A DNA stretch of 64,000 nucleotides from Apteryx mantelli (Eukaryota; Chordata; Aves; Apterygiformes; Apterygidae), in contig NC_089978.1 of assembly GCF_036417845.1 (NCBI RefSeq), forward strand, positions 123,658,183-123,722,182. The letters are read 5' to 3'. The translations under genes and the position numbers were made by a program. How positions within the stretch are numbered: position 1 is the stretch's first letter; every line of letters starts with the position of its first letter. This document shows positions 49,430 through 62,138 of the stretch, piece after piece. The notes beneath the pieces were generated by a model, which searched no databases, was not told where the DNA came from, and was given only the letters and a program-made list of their open reading frames with translations.

Positions 49430-49680
49430 GAGGTAGCTATTTATGGCAGCAGCCATGGCCAGGTGGATAATCCCCGAGCTGCCCCCAGCCCTCTTTGGAT
49501 ACCGCCCAGAGTCTGCTCTGTGATCTCCTTTCGGTGGGCTTGCCTCATGCCATTAATCCCACTTAGGGCGGCAAGCAGCACAGCGACACGCTGTTATCAT
49601 TGTTAGCGGAGTGGTAAGCGCTCTGCTGGGTGATTAAATTGCTCGGCTTTCCCCACTTTAGCCCTGAGCCAAAAAAAGAA
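49430..49680. promoter_or_regulatory. Possible conserved non-coding element
   Basis: Distinctive non-repetitive block with retained CpGs (CCGAGCTGCC near 49472, ACCGCCC near 49501, GGGCGGC near 49567, GCGACACGCTG near 49582, TTAGCGGAGTGGTAAGCGC near 49604) next to TAAT-type words (CCATTAATCC, GTGATTAAATTGC) and a WGATAA-like GTGGATAATCC. It ends at an A/G homopolymer tract. Judged from composition only. Confidence 0.25.
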
Positions 49681-49698
49681 AAAAAAGGGGGGGGGGAT
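49670..49698. repeat. A-run / G-run low-complexity tract
   Basis: A7 G A8 followed by about ten G residues. A simple homopolymer tract that is likely unstable; the G run has no partners for a quadruplex. Confidence 0.85.
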
Positions 49699-49700
49699 AG

Positions 49701-52700
49701 ACTAATGCGAGTCACAACCGGCAGCGGGAAAGAGGACTTTCAGAGGGCTAGTGTGCAAACCAATTTCCTGGAAAAAGAGTGTTCTGCGTGTGAGATCTTT
49801 AAAATATGAAGGTTTTAAAGGGCACGGTCACAACCCTGCTGTCGAGGAGCTGTTGAACTGTGTCAGACTGCAGTTGGGCTGCAGTCAAAAGAAACTTTGA
49901 GTCTCACTTCGAAGTGGTGTGAAATTAAAAGCCAAAGGCCAGGGCTGTTCCACTAACTCAAAAAAGAATAAACGAAGGGGAATTTAAATGCAAGAAAGGC
50001 TGGTATTGATGGAGCAGTCAGGATGAAAAAGGGATTAGTCAGAAATTCTGCCATTTTTGAAGAGGGAGATTTTTCCAAGCATTTTAATTTGGTCATTTTT
50101 TCTACTCAGTTTCTTCTCTTTGCTTATAGTCAAATAGACTCATTAATGGATTACCAGTATAGTAGCAGATAGATCATGGAGGATGTTTTTTTTTTCACTT
50201 TGCAAGCCTCACAAGATAAGCATTGGTTTAAGAAAATCAAAGCAAAATTAACCTGGATTTATCTTCCATTTTACTTTGGAATCAAAGTTTAGAGCTGAAG
50301 AATAACATGTGTCCTCAGAGTCTGGGACTTGTACTAAATTAGCACTCTGGGAAAGGCAATTTCCTGCCCTCCTACCCTAGTGAGGTGATAGATGTTTATT
50401 TAATTTGCACTGTAGAGCTGTTTGAGACAGGCAAACGCAAGGAGTCTATTGCTCCCCTGCATGGTTTATAGCTTAACACCTGAACTTCATTCCTCTTGTA
50501 GATTAACAACCAATGCCATTCATCTGGTTTTATTGGGGTGAAGACAGAGGCCAGTTAAAACCAGCAGATGTATAAATGTGAATGTATGTCAAAGAAGGCA
50601 AGAAAGCTAGAATTAGTTAATTCTTCTCACCCTTGAGTTCAGTTATTAAAGATTTTATCAGTCTTTTAGTCTCATGGTAGGGGGGCTCCTTTTCAGCATT
50701 ACTTTTACCTGAGCAGTTGCTGGTGTGGTCAGTCACTGTTTGAATTACCGCTTTCTAGCTTTAACATCTAAGGGTCAGTCTTGGGGCCACTCTTGCTCCT
50801 TAAATAGCTATTGATTTTGAGGCTGTCTCTTCAGGAGTTACTTTTGTCTTTCTCCTCCTTTGCTCCCGGCCAGGTTCTGAACCTTTCCCAGCTATGACTG
50901 TCCCTGCGGTTTCTGGGACGTCTGTCTCGGGGCTCTACAAGTTTCCCCAAACTGCTTTCTCACTCCGCTCCTTCCAAAGCCCAGAAAACAGCTCATTTTC
51001 GTGACGCAGACTCCCCAGCTTAGGTATTTTCTCCTCGCTGCCTTCCCACACACCACGGCCCTTCGGTGTGGAGCACCTTCGCTCTTGTCTGCTGTCTAGC
51101 AATCACTTTCCATACAAACCAAGCTAAAGTGAACTCTAAATGAAAGGATTTATTTACAACAACCAAAACAGAGAGCACTGGCACAAACATTTAGAAAATA
51201 CAAGTTTTGAGGAAATGAAAGGAAATTGCTGTAAATCTACTGAAACTAAATCTAAAAGGTCACCCTCCATTTCTCTGTTTTCAGCCACCTCTTACAGCCA
51301 CTTCCCTGACTGGCTCTTCAGCAGTTCTGTTTTTCTGTGTGCCCCAGGCTTCAGGTTGCCTCTGTTGGAGATGTACTTTTCACAGCAAAACCTACTAGCT
51401 TGCATAACCAATGTATGCCTCTGGTATCAGACACGGGTTTATTTTTTTGGCTCAGTTTTTACCCTCCCCAAACATATTTTCCTCTGATGTATTCAGGAGG
51501 ATGTGTTCCCACTAAATATAGACTCCATCTCCTTTTTGGAGGGGTCTGGGGGAGTATTGCTTTAGCAGATCATGCCTCATATCTGCTATTTAACTGGCTT
51601 ATTTAACAATTTCTGGAGTTACCAAGGAATAACACCTCCATTTTCCTCAACTGTCTTCCTATACAAATCAGCATTAACTTTTCAATGAGAAATGTCTCAA
51701 TTTGCTGGACCTTCTGTTGGATATCAGTTCAAAAATTGGCCACAACACTTGTCCAAACCTCTATTATCAGAAAAACACATGCAGCTCTTGAGACTAAACA
51801 TGATGGTAATCAGCAACTGATTTGGGCTGACTATTGGCCAAAACTAAACTTTTGAGGGGTAACCTTGGGCTTTACAGAAGGTCTTAGGAATGAAACTCAG
51901 GCTTTATCAGGTGAAATATAGAAGAATGACTTTTCAAAACTAATAGTCTATCATAAGAAGAAACTTATGAGACTTCCCGTTTTGTTTTTAAAACTTGAGG
52001 CTCTTCTGGAAAGGTTCTCTGTCTCTCACAGCTATGGTAATACTACACAGGGTAAGAAAAAAGTCAGTTGTGCACTTAATTCAAGCAAGCTGGAGCTTTA
52101 TAGGACAAAATGAAACTCTGCCCTGAAGCCATTGTAGCCTAGAGAAGCAATGGTGGTGACCAGCCATTTTACAAATGTAAGTTAAGGTTTTATTGTTGCA
52201 ACCAGATGTTCTTTAAAGAAAGTAACACTTGATTTAAATGCTTATAGAGATTTAATGATATGCATGAAGCTGGGCACACTGATTGCGTTGGGATTTGTTC
52301 AAACTGTCTTCTGGGTGGAAATGCTGCTGTGGCCCCACTCTCATTTGTGCAGAGCTTGCCTCCCGCACTCTTCTCCTGCTCTTCAATTTAGGATGAGCTC
52401 TAGAGAGCTGGTGGAAAGAATGTCAGTTTTAAACCACTGCCTTGGTCTTTCAAAAGATCATGTTCCACAATTAATAACAGTTCATAGCCTTGTGACTAAT
52501 TCGATCTCCTTTGGAAAGTGCTCAACGAAAGTATTATTGTGTAAGTGGGCTAAGTTCAACCGCAGGGCTGTGGACTACTACTAAAAAGTAGCTCTGCTAG
52601 GACATAGAAAACATTCAGAGAATTCAGAAGAGTATTCATGCATATGTAAATGTAAAATTCAAGTAGTCTGTCGTCAGTGTCTTTCAGTGCTCACTTTCAG

Positions 52701-55700
52701 CTTGACTTCAACTGGCATGAGTTTCCTTGCACGAATATTTGCAGGCTCTAAATTTTAATTGTTTTTCTGCTGGTCTCCCTGTACTGAATACCCAGGAGGA
52801 GCTGTGCTCATTTGGCTTAGAAACAAAGACAATACAATATGATAGGCAAGAAAAATCGCAGCAAGGCACTGTAGAGCAAAATATGATCCTTTAATTTCTA
52901 AAAGCCAATTGTAATATAAAAGTGTGTATATATATATATATATATATTTATATATAAAGCAATTGACAAAAATCATAATTCTGATTTTCTTGAAATTATT
53001 CAAAACTTCTTCACTCATACTGAGCCCAGGAAAGAGATGAAACTGAAAAACTGAACTTCACACATTAAAAATGCACTGGTAGGCTATTAATGTATCTTTC
53101 TATTGTAATATCTTTCTATTTTACTTGTGCAATCTGTGTATAGATTCATCACTTTCTATTGTTTCTACTGACAAAGTACTCATGCAACTGCTATTGTTGA
53201 TTATTTCTGGAAGCACAATGTGGGACTGGTGTATCAGATTAGGAGGATCTCCTTACATACTGAAAAAACTAATTCGGATCTCATTGCCACCTTGTAAATC
53301 CACAATATTTTCCCACCTTTCTGGAAAAATGTATTCTCACTGTGGACTATGTGAGAATACACACGCTGTCTTAACAGACAGTTTTTCTGGTTTGGAGAAG
53401 CTGTTGTGATATGTATTCATTAGCGGGTTGCGTAAGTTTGGAGAATTAAAAAGTCTACAGTTTAGCAGTCACTGAGTGATCCCTTCCATCTAGGACACTT
53501 GCTTACTATGAGATCTAAGCAATGGAAGGAAAAAGGAAAATGTATCAGGCATATATATATAGCCTGTCCTCAAGGAGTTTTTCTGTAAAACAATTGTGCT
53601 GTCATAAGTTAATAATGATCCTGTCACAAGATAATGAGACAGGAATGCCTATAATCCATTACTTTCATTGAACATAATGACTGGTAGTGCTGTTAAACAT
53701 CGTATGATCTTGCAGAAAGATAATGATTTCATGTCTGTACTCTTCAGTGCTGTGAGGCATTTTCTGCATAAACACACACATTTCAGGATGTCCAATTTTA
53801 GAGGATGGTTAAAACAGCTCTTTAACTTGATAGAGTGTCCTGATGCTGTAGGACTTACAGAAGAAGACAGATCGCTTCTTTCAGGGTGAGATTCAAAGGA
53901 CAGATCAGTCCTTTGCCAGCCAGCTTGTTCGTGTAGATCAGCTACTTTCAGACTTTGCTCAGAACCCAAACTGACAATTTCAATGTGTTTCTCTCAAATT
54001 TCCCCTACCAGGCTAATAGTAGCAGCAGTTTCAAGCTAGAAGGTTTCAGTGCAGATTAGTTCAACTTGAAAAAGATTCAGAGAAAACTTGGCTGGCCTGA
54101 GCTATGCCAGTGAGCTTCTGAGAAAAATGTAGTTATCTATTTCTGGTTCTCCTGGGACTCATCATTTCTTCTAATGAACTGGCTGAAAAGCAGATGATGC
54201 AGCATTCTTTTATTTTAATCTCTGCTTACTCATTAAATATTCCTTAAGAAGCTGATCCTAGGAAGACGTGCCTAATGTTTTCATGATGTATGCTGACTTC
54301 CCCTTTATTTCCAGGGATGCAGTTTTAGGTGTTAGGTTAGACCTGGAAAGTAAGGCTCTGCCCACCTCGAATACCCCGTGTCCTCCCTCACTCCACTGAG
54401 TTGTCACTGTTCCCATTAGCCATGTGGCTTAGAGGCGTTCGCTGTAGGAAACAGGGTGCTGGCAGATAAGGAGTTCTCTGAAAAATCCTTCAGCTTCCAC
54501 TCCTGGTTTCAGACTAGCATGTCCTAATGACAAAGCCTCTTGTTTCAAGCAAAGAGACTTTTCTGTAATTCTCTTATTTTGTAATTTTTGCTGTATATAC
54601 TCTTCCTGGAACAGTTGACCTGGTAGATCAAGGCAGCCTGAACATTTTAGTGAGGTGCAGAGCAACCTTTGGTTGCTGTAAATGGTACCTATCATGTACC
54701 TTGGCTGCATTTAATCCTTTGGTAATTACTGAGGCAATGAAAATAGACCTCAGCTTGGGGCAGAGTCCTGTATAACCCTGAGTAATTAAAAAGGAGATTA
54801 TTTTCTTATTTATAGGAAAACAATTTCCTTAGTCCACAAAGTATCATGACTGATTCAATTGTTAGTATGCTTAGCAAAATGTAATTGTCCCAAAAGACAT
54901 ATGAGTAAAAGCATGGGGTTTTCTTCTATTTATCATTTTCACTATGGAATATGTTTATAAACTTTTCCTCATTTCTGTAAGCACTTCTAGAAGACAAATC
55001 AAAGACAGAACATGTAGCTAAGGTACAATGTAATGACAGCTGCCTTCTGAGCTACCAAAGAAAATTCAGACTACATCATGCCCGTGGTGTAACTTGGGTA
55101 GTTACCAGGCCTGCTCCATCAGAAAGCTTGTGGTAGATCTCTCAACACAGAGCCTCCTGTCTGAACTTCATAGTAAAGATAGCACTATAAATACTAAAAC
55201 ACAGACACCAAGAGGAAGTGACCCTTTACAGTTCATGCCTAAAATAAAAAGCACAGCTGCATTTCTGTGGAAGGTTCATTCCAATCATGTTTTAAATTAC
55301 AGATTCCTTTTTAACACATCCTTCTAAATAACTGCCTAACCAGTTATGCTGCAGAGTTAAACAGCCGTGCAAGGTGGCTGCCTTTTTAGCCACTTTCTTC
55401 CCACGGTTGTCTTCTTGTTGTTAGATAGTTCTACCTGCATTTTGAGGTTGGCAGACTGGCTGCTTTCCGATGGCACCTTGCACAATCAAGCCTTAGATTT
55501 GTTCTAATAATATTGACAGCAATTGTAAGGATGGTTTTTAAGCTTTCCCTGCACTAGCTCCCTGCTGTGCAGCAGCTTTCAATCACAGCCAGAACATAGC
55601 CAAATTACTCAGACAGGATCTCGCATGCTTATTCAGTCCTGCCAATGAGGCAGTGACTGGCATGAAATCACCTTAGCAGTGGCTGTACAACACAGAGTAA

Positions 55701-58700
55701 GTGGCCAAATACGAAGTGTCACTCCACGCAGGCTATCTGGTAATGCCTGGGGGAATGAAGCCTTTATGGTTTCATCTTCAAAGGCTGCAATACACCGGTC
55801 TATTCCTTTTCCTTCCTTCCCGAGCCCTACCTGGACTGGCACTGACACAGAAGAGCTGGCTCCTCTGCAGAGGATGGGTAGAGCTGAAGTGACTGAGCTC
55901 TGTGAGTGTTTGTTTCATCTCAAAGATCATCAGCTACAGCACACAGCCCTCCTGGTGCTGCAGTAGGATGTTGCTGCAGGCTGGTCTCAAAGGGAAAAGC
56001 CGCTCGCTGTGTCTCCATGTGTCAATCACCTTTACAGACAGCCAACTTGATAGCCTCACTTCTTGTGTAAAGAGTTGTCATTTTTTTTCCACAGATTATG
56101 CTTGATATGATATTGCGTGTCTGAAATATAGATCTCTTCAACAGTCTTTGGAGCAGAAAAGTAATTACTGGAATTTGTTTTTGTAAGATACTAATCATAT
56201 ACAAAGAGTGCTTATTTCTTTTCCTGACTGAATTTTTCGATTGTGGATAATTTTATATTCTTTATGTTCTAACTTCTGTTCTCATTGCTTCCTATGGGTG
56301 ATGCAAAACTAATCATTTATTTTCCACTCTACATGGAACGGCTATGGCAATACACCTGCCTTGGGTGGGTGGTTTGTATATTTAATCAGCCAACATTAAA
56401 TCCCTATGAACACAGTTTGCTTATGCTGGCACTGAGGATAACAGCAGTAGACATAGATTAGATGAGTGTTTTGCTCTCCAGTTTTGGTTTAAGTTTAGGC
56501 AACAGAACATCAAGTGAAAAGCAGGTGCATAAAAATAGTGTGATACAAGGCCAAAAGTTTTATGCATTAAAATTGAATGAGACCTGATTCAATCATCTGA
56601 ATTACCATAGTGATGAAGTAGTGTGTAGATCTGTCTTTGAAAATTAGGTGCCACTATTCTGTTTGAAGAAAGCATTTCAGCTCAGAAAATAAGTGTTTCT
56701 TTCTTATTACCTTTATGAACTGTTACTTGCTGAGCTCATAGAAAATGGTGTTTCTTGGTACTTCAGACTTATCCCATGTTCCGCATTTGTAACATGGGTT
56801 ACGTATAGCTTGCTTAGGCTCAGCAGCTTCTACTGTTTGCTCTGCTTGGAATGATTTGTGTTTCTCCTTAAAAGAAAGCCCATATAGTATTAATCTTTTC
56901 TGTAATTATTGTTGGAGAACTGGGTTTTCTTATTTCTCCTGTCACATCAGACAACACCTGAATCTTTCATCTGGTTTTCTAACAAAGCAAGGCTACATAA
57001 TCATGCTGTTTGGGTGTGCATCTGTTTGTTTGTCCTCTACATCCAGCCACAGTGATTTTTTAACTGTGGACTCTTTTTAGTTGAATTTAACAAAGTGGCA
57101 GAGATCACAGAGATATTTTGGTTCTTCCAAGCTTTGTAAATTTAAGGATCCAAGTAACAGAGAGACCAAGTGAGTGCTCTGACTGCGGAAAGCACTGCAG
57201 CGTGATTCCGATCTGATGAGACACCTGGGAACCCCCTTGGGGGAGACACCTTCTAAGTGCCACAACTGGGGGAGACCTTCAGCTGGAGATGCTAATGAGC
57301 CACGAGACTTTGAGAAATCCTGATCTCTGTAGTCCCGCTTAGAAACACTTGCTGCCCATGTCAATCAGAAAAGAGCTGGAAACTCAGGGCTGTCTGGCAG
57401 ATGGTGTCCTGCATCCCCTCCTAGTTAGCGTCTACACAAAGACAAATCTGACTCCAGCTTTCTTTCTTCTCTTTCAGCACCCTTTCCCCCTCTTCCTCAT
57501 GACCTCCATGCTGTGACTGGCCTCAGGGAGTTGGTGCTCCTTTTTCAAGAAGTCGCAGTGTTCGGAAACTAGCTAGAGGTTGTGCAGTTTTCAGAGAGCA
57601 GCAGGACAGGAGTCCCTTCCTGCTCTGCTACTGAGACAGAAAACTTCCAGGCACGGAAAGGAATTGCAGCCCATCGTCCTGATAGTAAAGAACCTGTGTC
57701 CTGATGCCTGTATTTCCACCTTCATAATCAGCAGAGCTGCATTTGAAATTCTCTTTAATTTAACCATCTGCTTTGGATTTTTTATCAATAAGATGCTACC
57801 TGTGCATCTGTGCTGCACAGAAAAAGCAAGGGGAAAAAACCTGTGAGTGGCAACATGAAGGTGTGTGGGAAAAGGCAGTAAGGAAGAGTCCAAAGTTACC
57901 TATGCTGGAACACTGTGTGAAGCTGAATAAGGGGAACAAACTTGGAGGGTAAAAAAATTTTTTCCTGGTTCTAAATAGACTGCAGAGGAAGGATTTTAAC
58001 ATTCAGATGACTGTGAAAGCCATTTACTCAGCATCATGAGCAGCATGTAGTTTGATAACATGAAATAAGCACCTCATCCTCCACTGCTACTCATGCGTGT
58101 ACAATTCTTCCCATTTAATTCACCAGGACTAATTATCTGAATTAGTGACATTAGCTTGAAGCTATGGTTTTGCAGATTGAGGCTCTGGCTTTCAGAACAA
58201 CTTCTTTAAAAGAATTAGTCATGTCTAAATACAACAGAACTGTCACACTGCATCTTCTGGCTTTGTCTGACATTTTGGTCACAATATCAACCTTATGCAA
58301 GACTGTCCTCATGGCAATAGGCTTAAGGCAGTGGTTACTCTAATTTTGTGTCACTGACAGCCAAAAAAGTTCATAAAGTTTGGACAGTTACTTCACCAAC
58401 TGACAATAAATGAGGTAAGATGCACTTCATTTTACCTTCCATCTCACTGCTGGACTTTGTCATCCACACTCCAGTGATGTCTGTTGTCCAATTCGTTTGT
58501 AAATCAACTCCTGAACTAATGCCCATTTTGTTTTAACTTACTGTGTGGGCATAAAAACTAGAGCTAATTCTCAAGCAGATCCGCCACCCCTGCCTTGGCA
58601 ACAACATCCATTAGAGAGACAGATCTGAAAACAACAGCACTTCAGGAGCTGATGCACAAGTGTCTTGGACATCTCTGTCTACAGGGCAGCAGTATCAGTC

Positions 58701-59600
58701 GGGTCAGCAAGGTGTACAGCTGGAGGAAGCAAAATCCTTTGATTTTAACTTACAGTTTAAAATAAGAAGCTGTGCTTACCATTACAGTCCTGGCTTTTTG
58801 CTATGAATTGAAGAGCTTCAGTAACTCCGTAATGCCTGCCTTTGTTACTGAGGAAAACAGTGGGAGGATCTGCAGAACTTGCTTATCCAAGGATGGGCGG
58901 CAAGAGGAGTGCAACAGCCAGGACACAAACTGTGTGTTTAACTGTTGGGGTCTTTTAGTCTATACATCACTCATCACCCCTTATGTTTAAATGAACAGTT
59001 CATAAATAAGTAGTGTGAATGAAAATGTGAAATTCTACATAGTAAATACTGAATTTGCATCTCATTTATCTCTTTCAAGTACTTAATGAATTTCCAGTTT
59101 CAGCTAATGAATAATGGAAATTTCAGGCCCACTCTCCTATGCAGGGAAATTAATAATGGCCTGAGGATACTTTCATACCTAGCAGTGTGGTAGAGATAGC
59201 TAAGATGTCAGAATACTTATTCCTCCTTAGAAGATCCAATATGTTCTTCATATTCATTCAATTCGGTATACAGTTCATATTCACAAAGGACTTGGGACCC
59301 ACAACACATACAACCTGCTCTTTGAGGATGAAAAGTGAGAAAAATTGCCTTCCTTCACCTACTCTGCCCTGAGGGTTACCATACATCTCGGTCTCACCAG
59401 CAGGTCCTCTTTTTCCATGTGAACACTTTGACTAGGGTTGAAAACTTATGACTCTTTGCTAGGAATTTGTTAATAACACATTGAAAGAAATTTGAGACCC
59501 CGCCTCCCTTTCTTCAAAGATGTCCCAGCAGTCCTGAAATAAGTCAGATTAACGGATGGGAATGGGAAAACATCCATACTTGGCATAAAGAACATTTTGT
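49701..59600. other. Long intergenic stretch; no gene recognised
   Basis: About 10 kb with only scattered 60-110 codon frames. I inspected 51140-51606, 52255-52584, 53125-53409, 53649-53969 (both strands), 55679-55966, 57077-57364 and 57580-57846. None combine homology, splice sites and sensible codon mix. One (TA)n microsatellite is at 52.93 kb. Confidence 0.5.
52924..52957. repeat. (TA)n microsatellite
   Basis: GTGTATATATATATATATATATATATTTATATATAAA-type tract. Self-complementary TA repeats of this length can extrude as cruciforms and are usually length-variable. Confidence 0.95.
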
Positions 59601-59610
59601 CATCACCTCT

Positions 59611-59616
59611 TTTATT
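59611..59616 (-). promoter_or_regulatory. Candidate poly(A) signal of the C3orf85-like gene
   Basis: TTTATT on the plus strand is AATAAA on the minus strand, in the context CTAATAAAAGAG. It lies about 230 bases after the proposed stop codon at 59847, a reasonable 3' UTR length. A TG/T-rich downstream element is not obvious, so the site is only a candidate. Confidence 0.3.
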
Positions 59617-59846
59617 AGAAAAGGAGCAGAGAATAAATGTTTTCACCAGCTCCTGCTGCTACAGTGTTAGAAAAAGCAGCTCACTCTTGTAGCTGTGGTT
59701 TCCATCACTTTTGGCATTCAAGTCCAAGTCCAAAACTTTAAAAGTGGAAAGCAAAGCTTTCCAAATAATAGACAGTGGGATAAGTTAAAGTCATTTGTAG
59801 CAAATACATAACATGCCATATCCTAACATTGCCAGATGTGTAGGAT

Positions 59847-59925
59847 TTAATTGCTTATCCTTGTCTGTTGCTGGAGGTGAGTCCCAGACTGCTGTAGCAT
59901 ATCCATGTAAGATCTGATGTTGTCC
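59847..59925 (-). CDS. C3orf85: C3orf85-like secreted protein, last coding exon (proposed)
   Basis: On the minus strand an acceptor with a pyrimidine-rich tract (ATTCCATCTTTTCTAG) is followed by G GAC AAC ATC and an open frame of 25 codons ending in TAA. The peptide begins DNIRSYMDM and ends QQQTRISN. I recall the human C3orf85 C-terminus as having a Y-x-L/M-D-M motif at the corresponding place, so SYMDM fits. The first G must complete a codon begun in the previous exon, which agrees with the exon proposed at 61798-61856 (ending AA, giving Lys). The rest of the tail differs from what I remember of the human protein. No domain beyond the short motif. Assignment depends on the exon at 62139; alone it would be weak. 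Confidence 0.45.
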
Positions 59926-61469
59926 CTAGAAAAGATGGAATAAATTGCATTAAAAAAACCCTCTGCAAAATTAATTTAAAGATCCTGTTGGCAAGTTCAG
60001 TCTTCAGATTTGCAAGTCTTTGCAAATATTTTCTTCTAGAAGTACAACCTCTTGAACCAGATTTCTGCATATGCTGTATAGGCTTGCTTTTCTTGGCCAT
60101 CTCGAAAATACCACTAATCATGAACAATAAGGTTGAAAATCATTATTCTGTGTTATCCACAATGTCTTTTTGTAATTTCTAGCTTGATGTCCTTTCTACC
60201 ATATGCATTAGTAAAAGCTCCAGATGTTAATTTGTGTCGTATTAGCACTGCGACTTTTATTTCAGTCTGGGTGTTAACCAGCCTTCTGCTGAAATCATAA
60301 ACATGCTTCAGTGGGAGTGCCTAGTTTTTGTAAACTAGCTTTAATTCCTGTCATATGACAATCATAAGAATTACCATTCTGCAGGCATCTTGCAGTATGT
60401 CTGGCACTGTCAGGATCACAGCCTTCAGACACATGTAGTGGACAGCTAATAATTATAGGTAGTCAGGCATTTTCTATCTGAATAATTTTTCTGCTGGAAA
60501 AGGCAGGGGGTGAGGGGTTCAGGAAAAACAAATGAAATATCCTAAAGTAACTTCAGTTTTATTGTGAGACAGAAATGACTGCTGCCAGGCAAGCAAGCTT
60601 CTGCCCATATCAATTTTGGAAGTTGTGTGATAATATCCTGATGCTTCCTTCCACTTGCCCAAAGACCCTGACTCCAGGCTTGGCAGGAGGACAGGGCAAT
60701 TGTGCCTTTTAGCTGTTTCTTTTCCACCTTGCTCCTGCTCAGAGTGAGTGAAACTGGCAACACCTTTCAGGTGGGACAGTCCTAAGCAGTTCAATTTGTG
60801 ACTCCCCAAATCAAATTCTCATCATGCAAAACAGTGCGCTTCAAAAACCACTTTTCAAAATGGAAATTTGTGCTCATGGTCAAAAAGAAATCTACTTTTA
60901 AAACAACAAAATTCAAACTATATTCAAAGTATATTATGAGAAAAGGTTTACCCATTTTCCTATTAGTGGTTACAGTTGGACTAATCAGATGGCTATTCTT
61001 TGTAATTATTTTAAGCACTGAAACTTGAAGGTTTATGAGTTAAGTGCTACCCACTCCTGTCCTTTCTAAAGGACTGCAGCATCTTCATGTGAAAAGCATT
61101 TTTCAGGAGCAGTGTGTGTTTTCTGCATTATGCATGTCAAACTGAATCATTTAGCAATTGTTCCCTAAATTTGACTTAATTATCTCTCAAAAATGTGTGT
61201 ATATTTTAGCACAGTCCTAAACAATTTCTCGATGACAATTTGAGATACTTTATTTCATGTAGTTGTCTGCCAATCTATAAATACTGGTTTTACCAACTGC
61301 TACATCTCATTCTCCATTTTGTTCAAATGAGCTTTTATTCTACATTGAATACAGTTTTGTTAGTGAAATAGATTTTTTTTTCTTATCCTTTTATTTTTCT
61401 ACTGAGGAATTGCTTTCTGTCAGCATTTTAAACCAACTATATATTTCTACATTTTAACTTCTGGGGACT

Positions 61470-61556
61470 TTATATTATATATATGTGTGTGTGTGTGTAT
61501 TTTATATATATATGTATATATACATATATAAAATATTATATATATATATATATAAA
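61470..61556. repeat. Compound (TA)n/(TG)n microsatellite
   Basis: TATATTATATATATG, then (TG)7, then long TATATATA with internal ATGTATATATACAT dyads. It lies in the proposed intron between the second-last and last exons of the C3orf85-like gene and leads directly into a perfect hairpin. Confidence 0.95.
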
Positions 61557-61581
61557 GCTTTGCAAGAAATTCTTGCAAAGC
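61557..61581. repeat. Perfect inverted repeat, 12-bp arms, 1-base loop
   Basis: GCTTTGCAAGAA, a single A, then TTCTTGCAAAGC. It is perfectly self-complementary over 25 bases and abuts the AT-rich repeat on its left. The arms contain a TTGCAA C/EBP-like core. Possible readings are a cruciform-prone site, fused ends of a small palindromic insertion, or chance next to a hypermutable repeat. Confidence 0.9.
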
Positions 61582-61797
61582 ATTCATAAAAAAAATAAAA
61601 ATAAAAAGAACTTACCCCAGTCAAGTGACTACATTTAAGTAACTATAAAACTCAGTAAAAACAACAAATCTTCTTTAACTTTTCAAAATGTATAACAAAT
61701 ATAATCATATTTCTTTGAATTAATGTGTCACATTATGCTACTAGCCTCCAATTGCCAGTTTTGTTCTTATGTTCTTGTATTTATCAATTCTGCTTAC

Positions 61798-61856
61798 TTA
61801 GAGACCCATACCCATTCTGATCCTATGAAATGCTTTGTGAAGAATCTCCATTTTAC
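61798..61856 (-). CDS. C3orf85: C3orf85-like secreted protein, penultimate coding exon (tentative)
   Basis: Minus-strand acceptor TTGATCCTTCTGTTGCCAG, then GTA AAA TGG, open for 19 codons plus two bases, then a near-consensus donor (TCTCTAA/GTAAGC). The start phase (0) agrees with the end of the exon at 62139, and the two leftover bases AA join the G of the last exon to make Lys. The final residues GSEWVWVSK would sit where I recall ARETWIALK-like sequence in the human protein, similar in length with Glu and Trp nearby. The first 11 codons (VKWRFFTKHFI) have no counterpart I know, so the acceptor may be wrong or this may not be the true exon. Phase agreement on both sides is the main support. 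Confidence 0.3.
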
Positions 61857-62138
61857 CTGGCAACAGAAGGATCAAAGGCAAAAGATAACAAGTCCATGTA
61901 GTATTGTGCTGTGTTTCTCAAAGACGTCCATGATTCACTAACCTGAAGTAGATCAAAACAGAAATGAATGTTCTTAGCTTTGATACTAAATAACAGTAGA
62001 TTGAGCAACTTTACCTATGCTAAGACCTTAGATACAAGTAGACTTCCTTGCTTGCCCCAAAGGGTTTCTGTTATGTGTTAATCCCTATTCTGCATTTTTT
62101 TTTTCCCAGTAGATATTGCAAGATCGTGGAAGAAATAC

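Larger units (their letters stand above)
47695..49700. other. GC-rich block without an identifiable gene
   Basis: This is the most GC-rich part of the window, with overlapping long open frames on both strands (about 47695-48180 and 48736-49251). The frames coincide on opposite strands and the plus-strand text is a quasi-repetitive GGNAGCAGG-like purine mix, so absence of stops follows from composition. I see no initiator context, domain or splice-supported exon. CpGs cluster around 48740-48960. A promoter or CpG island for an unseen transcript cannot be excluded. Confidence 0.4.

Noticed and set aside
53649..53969. Overlapping frames on both strands, the plus one ending LTEEDRSLLSG
   Set aside because: Superficially protein-like, but no splice sites, no homology and a mirrored frame on the other strand.
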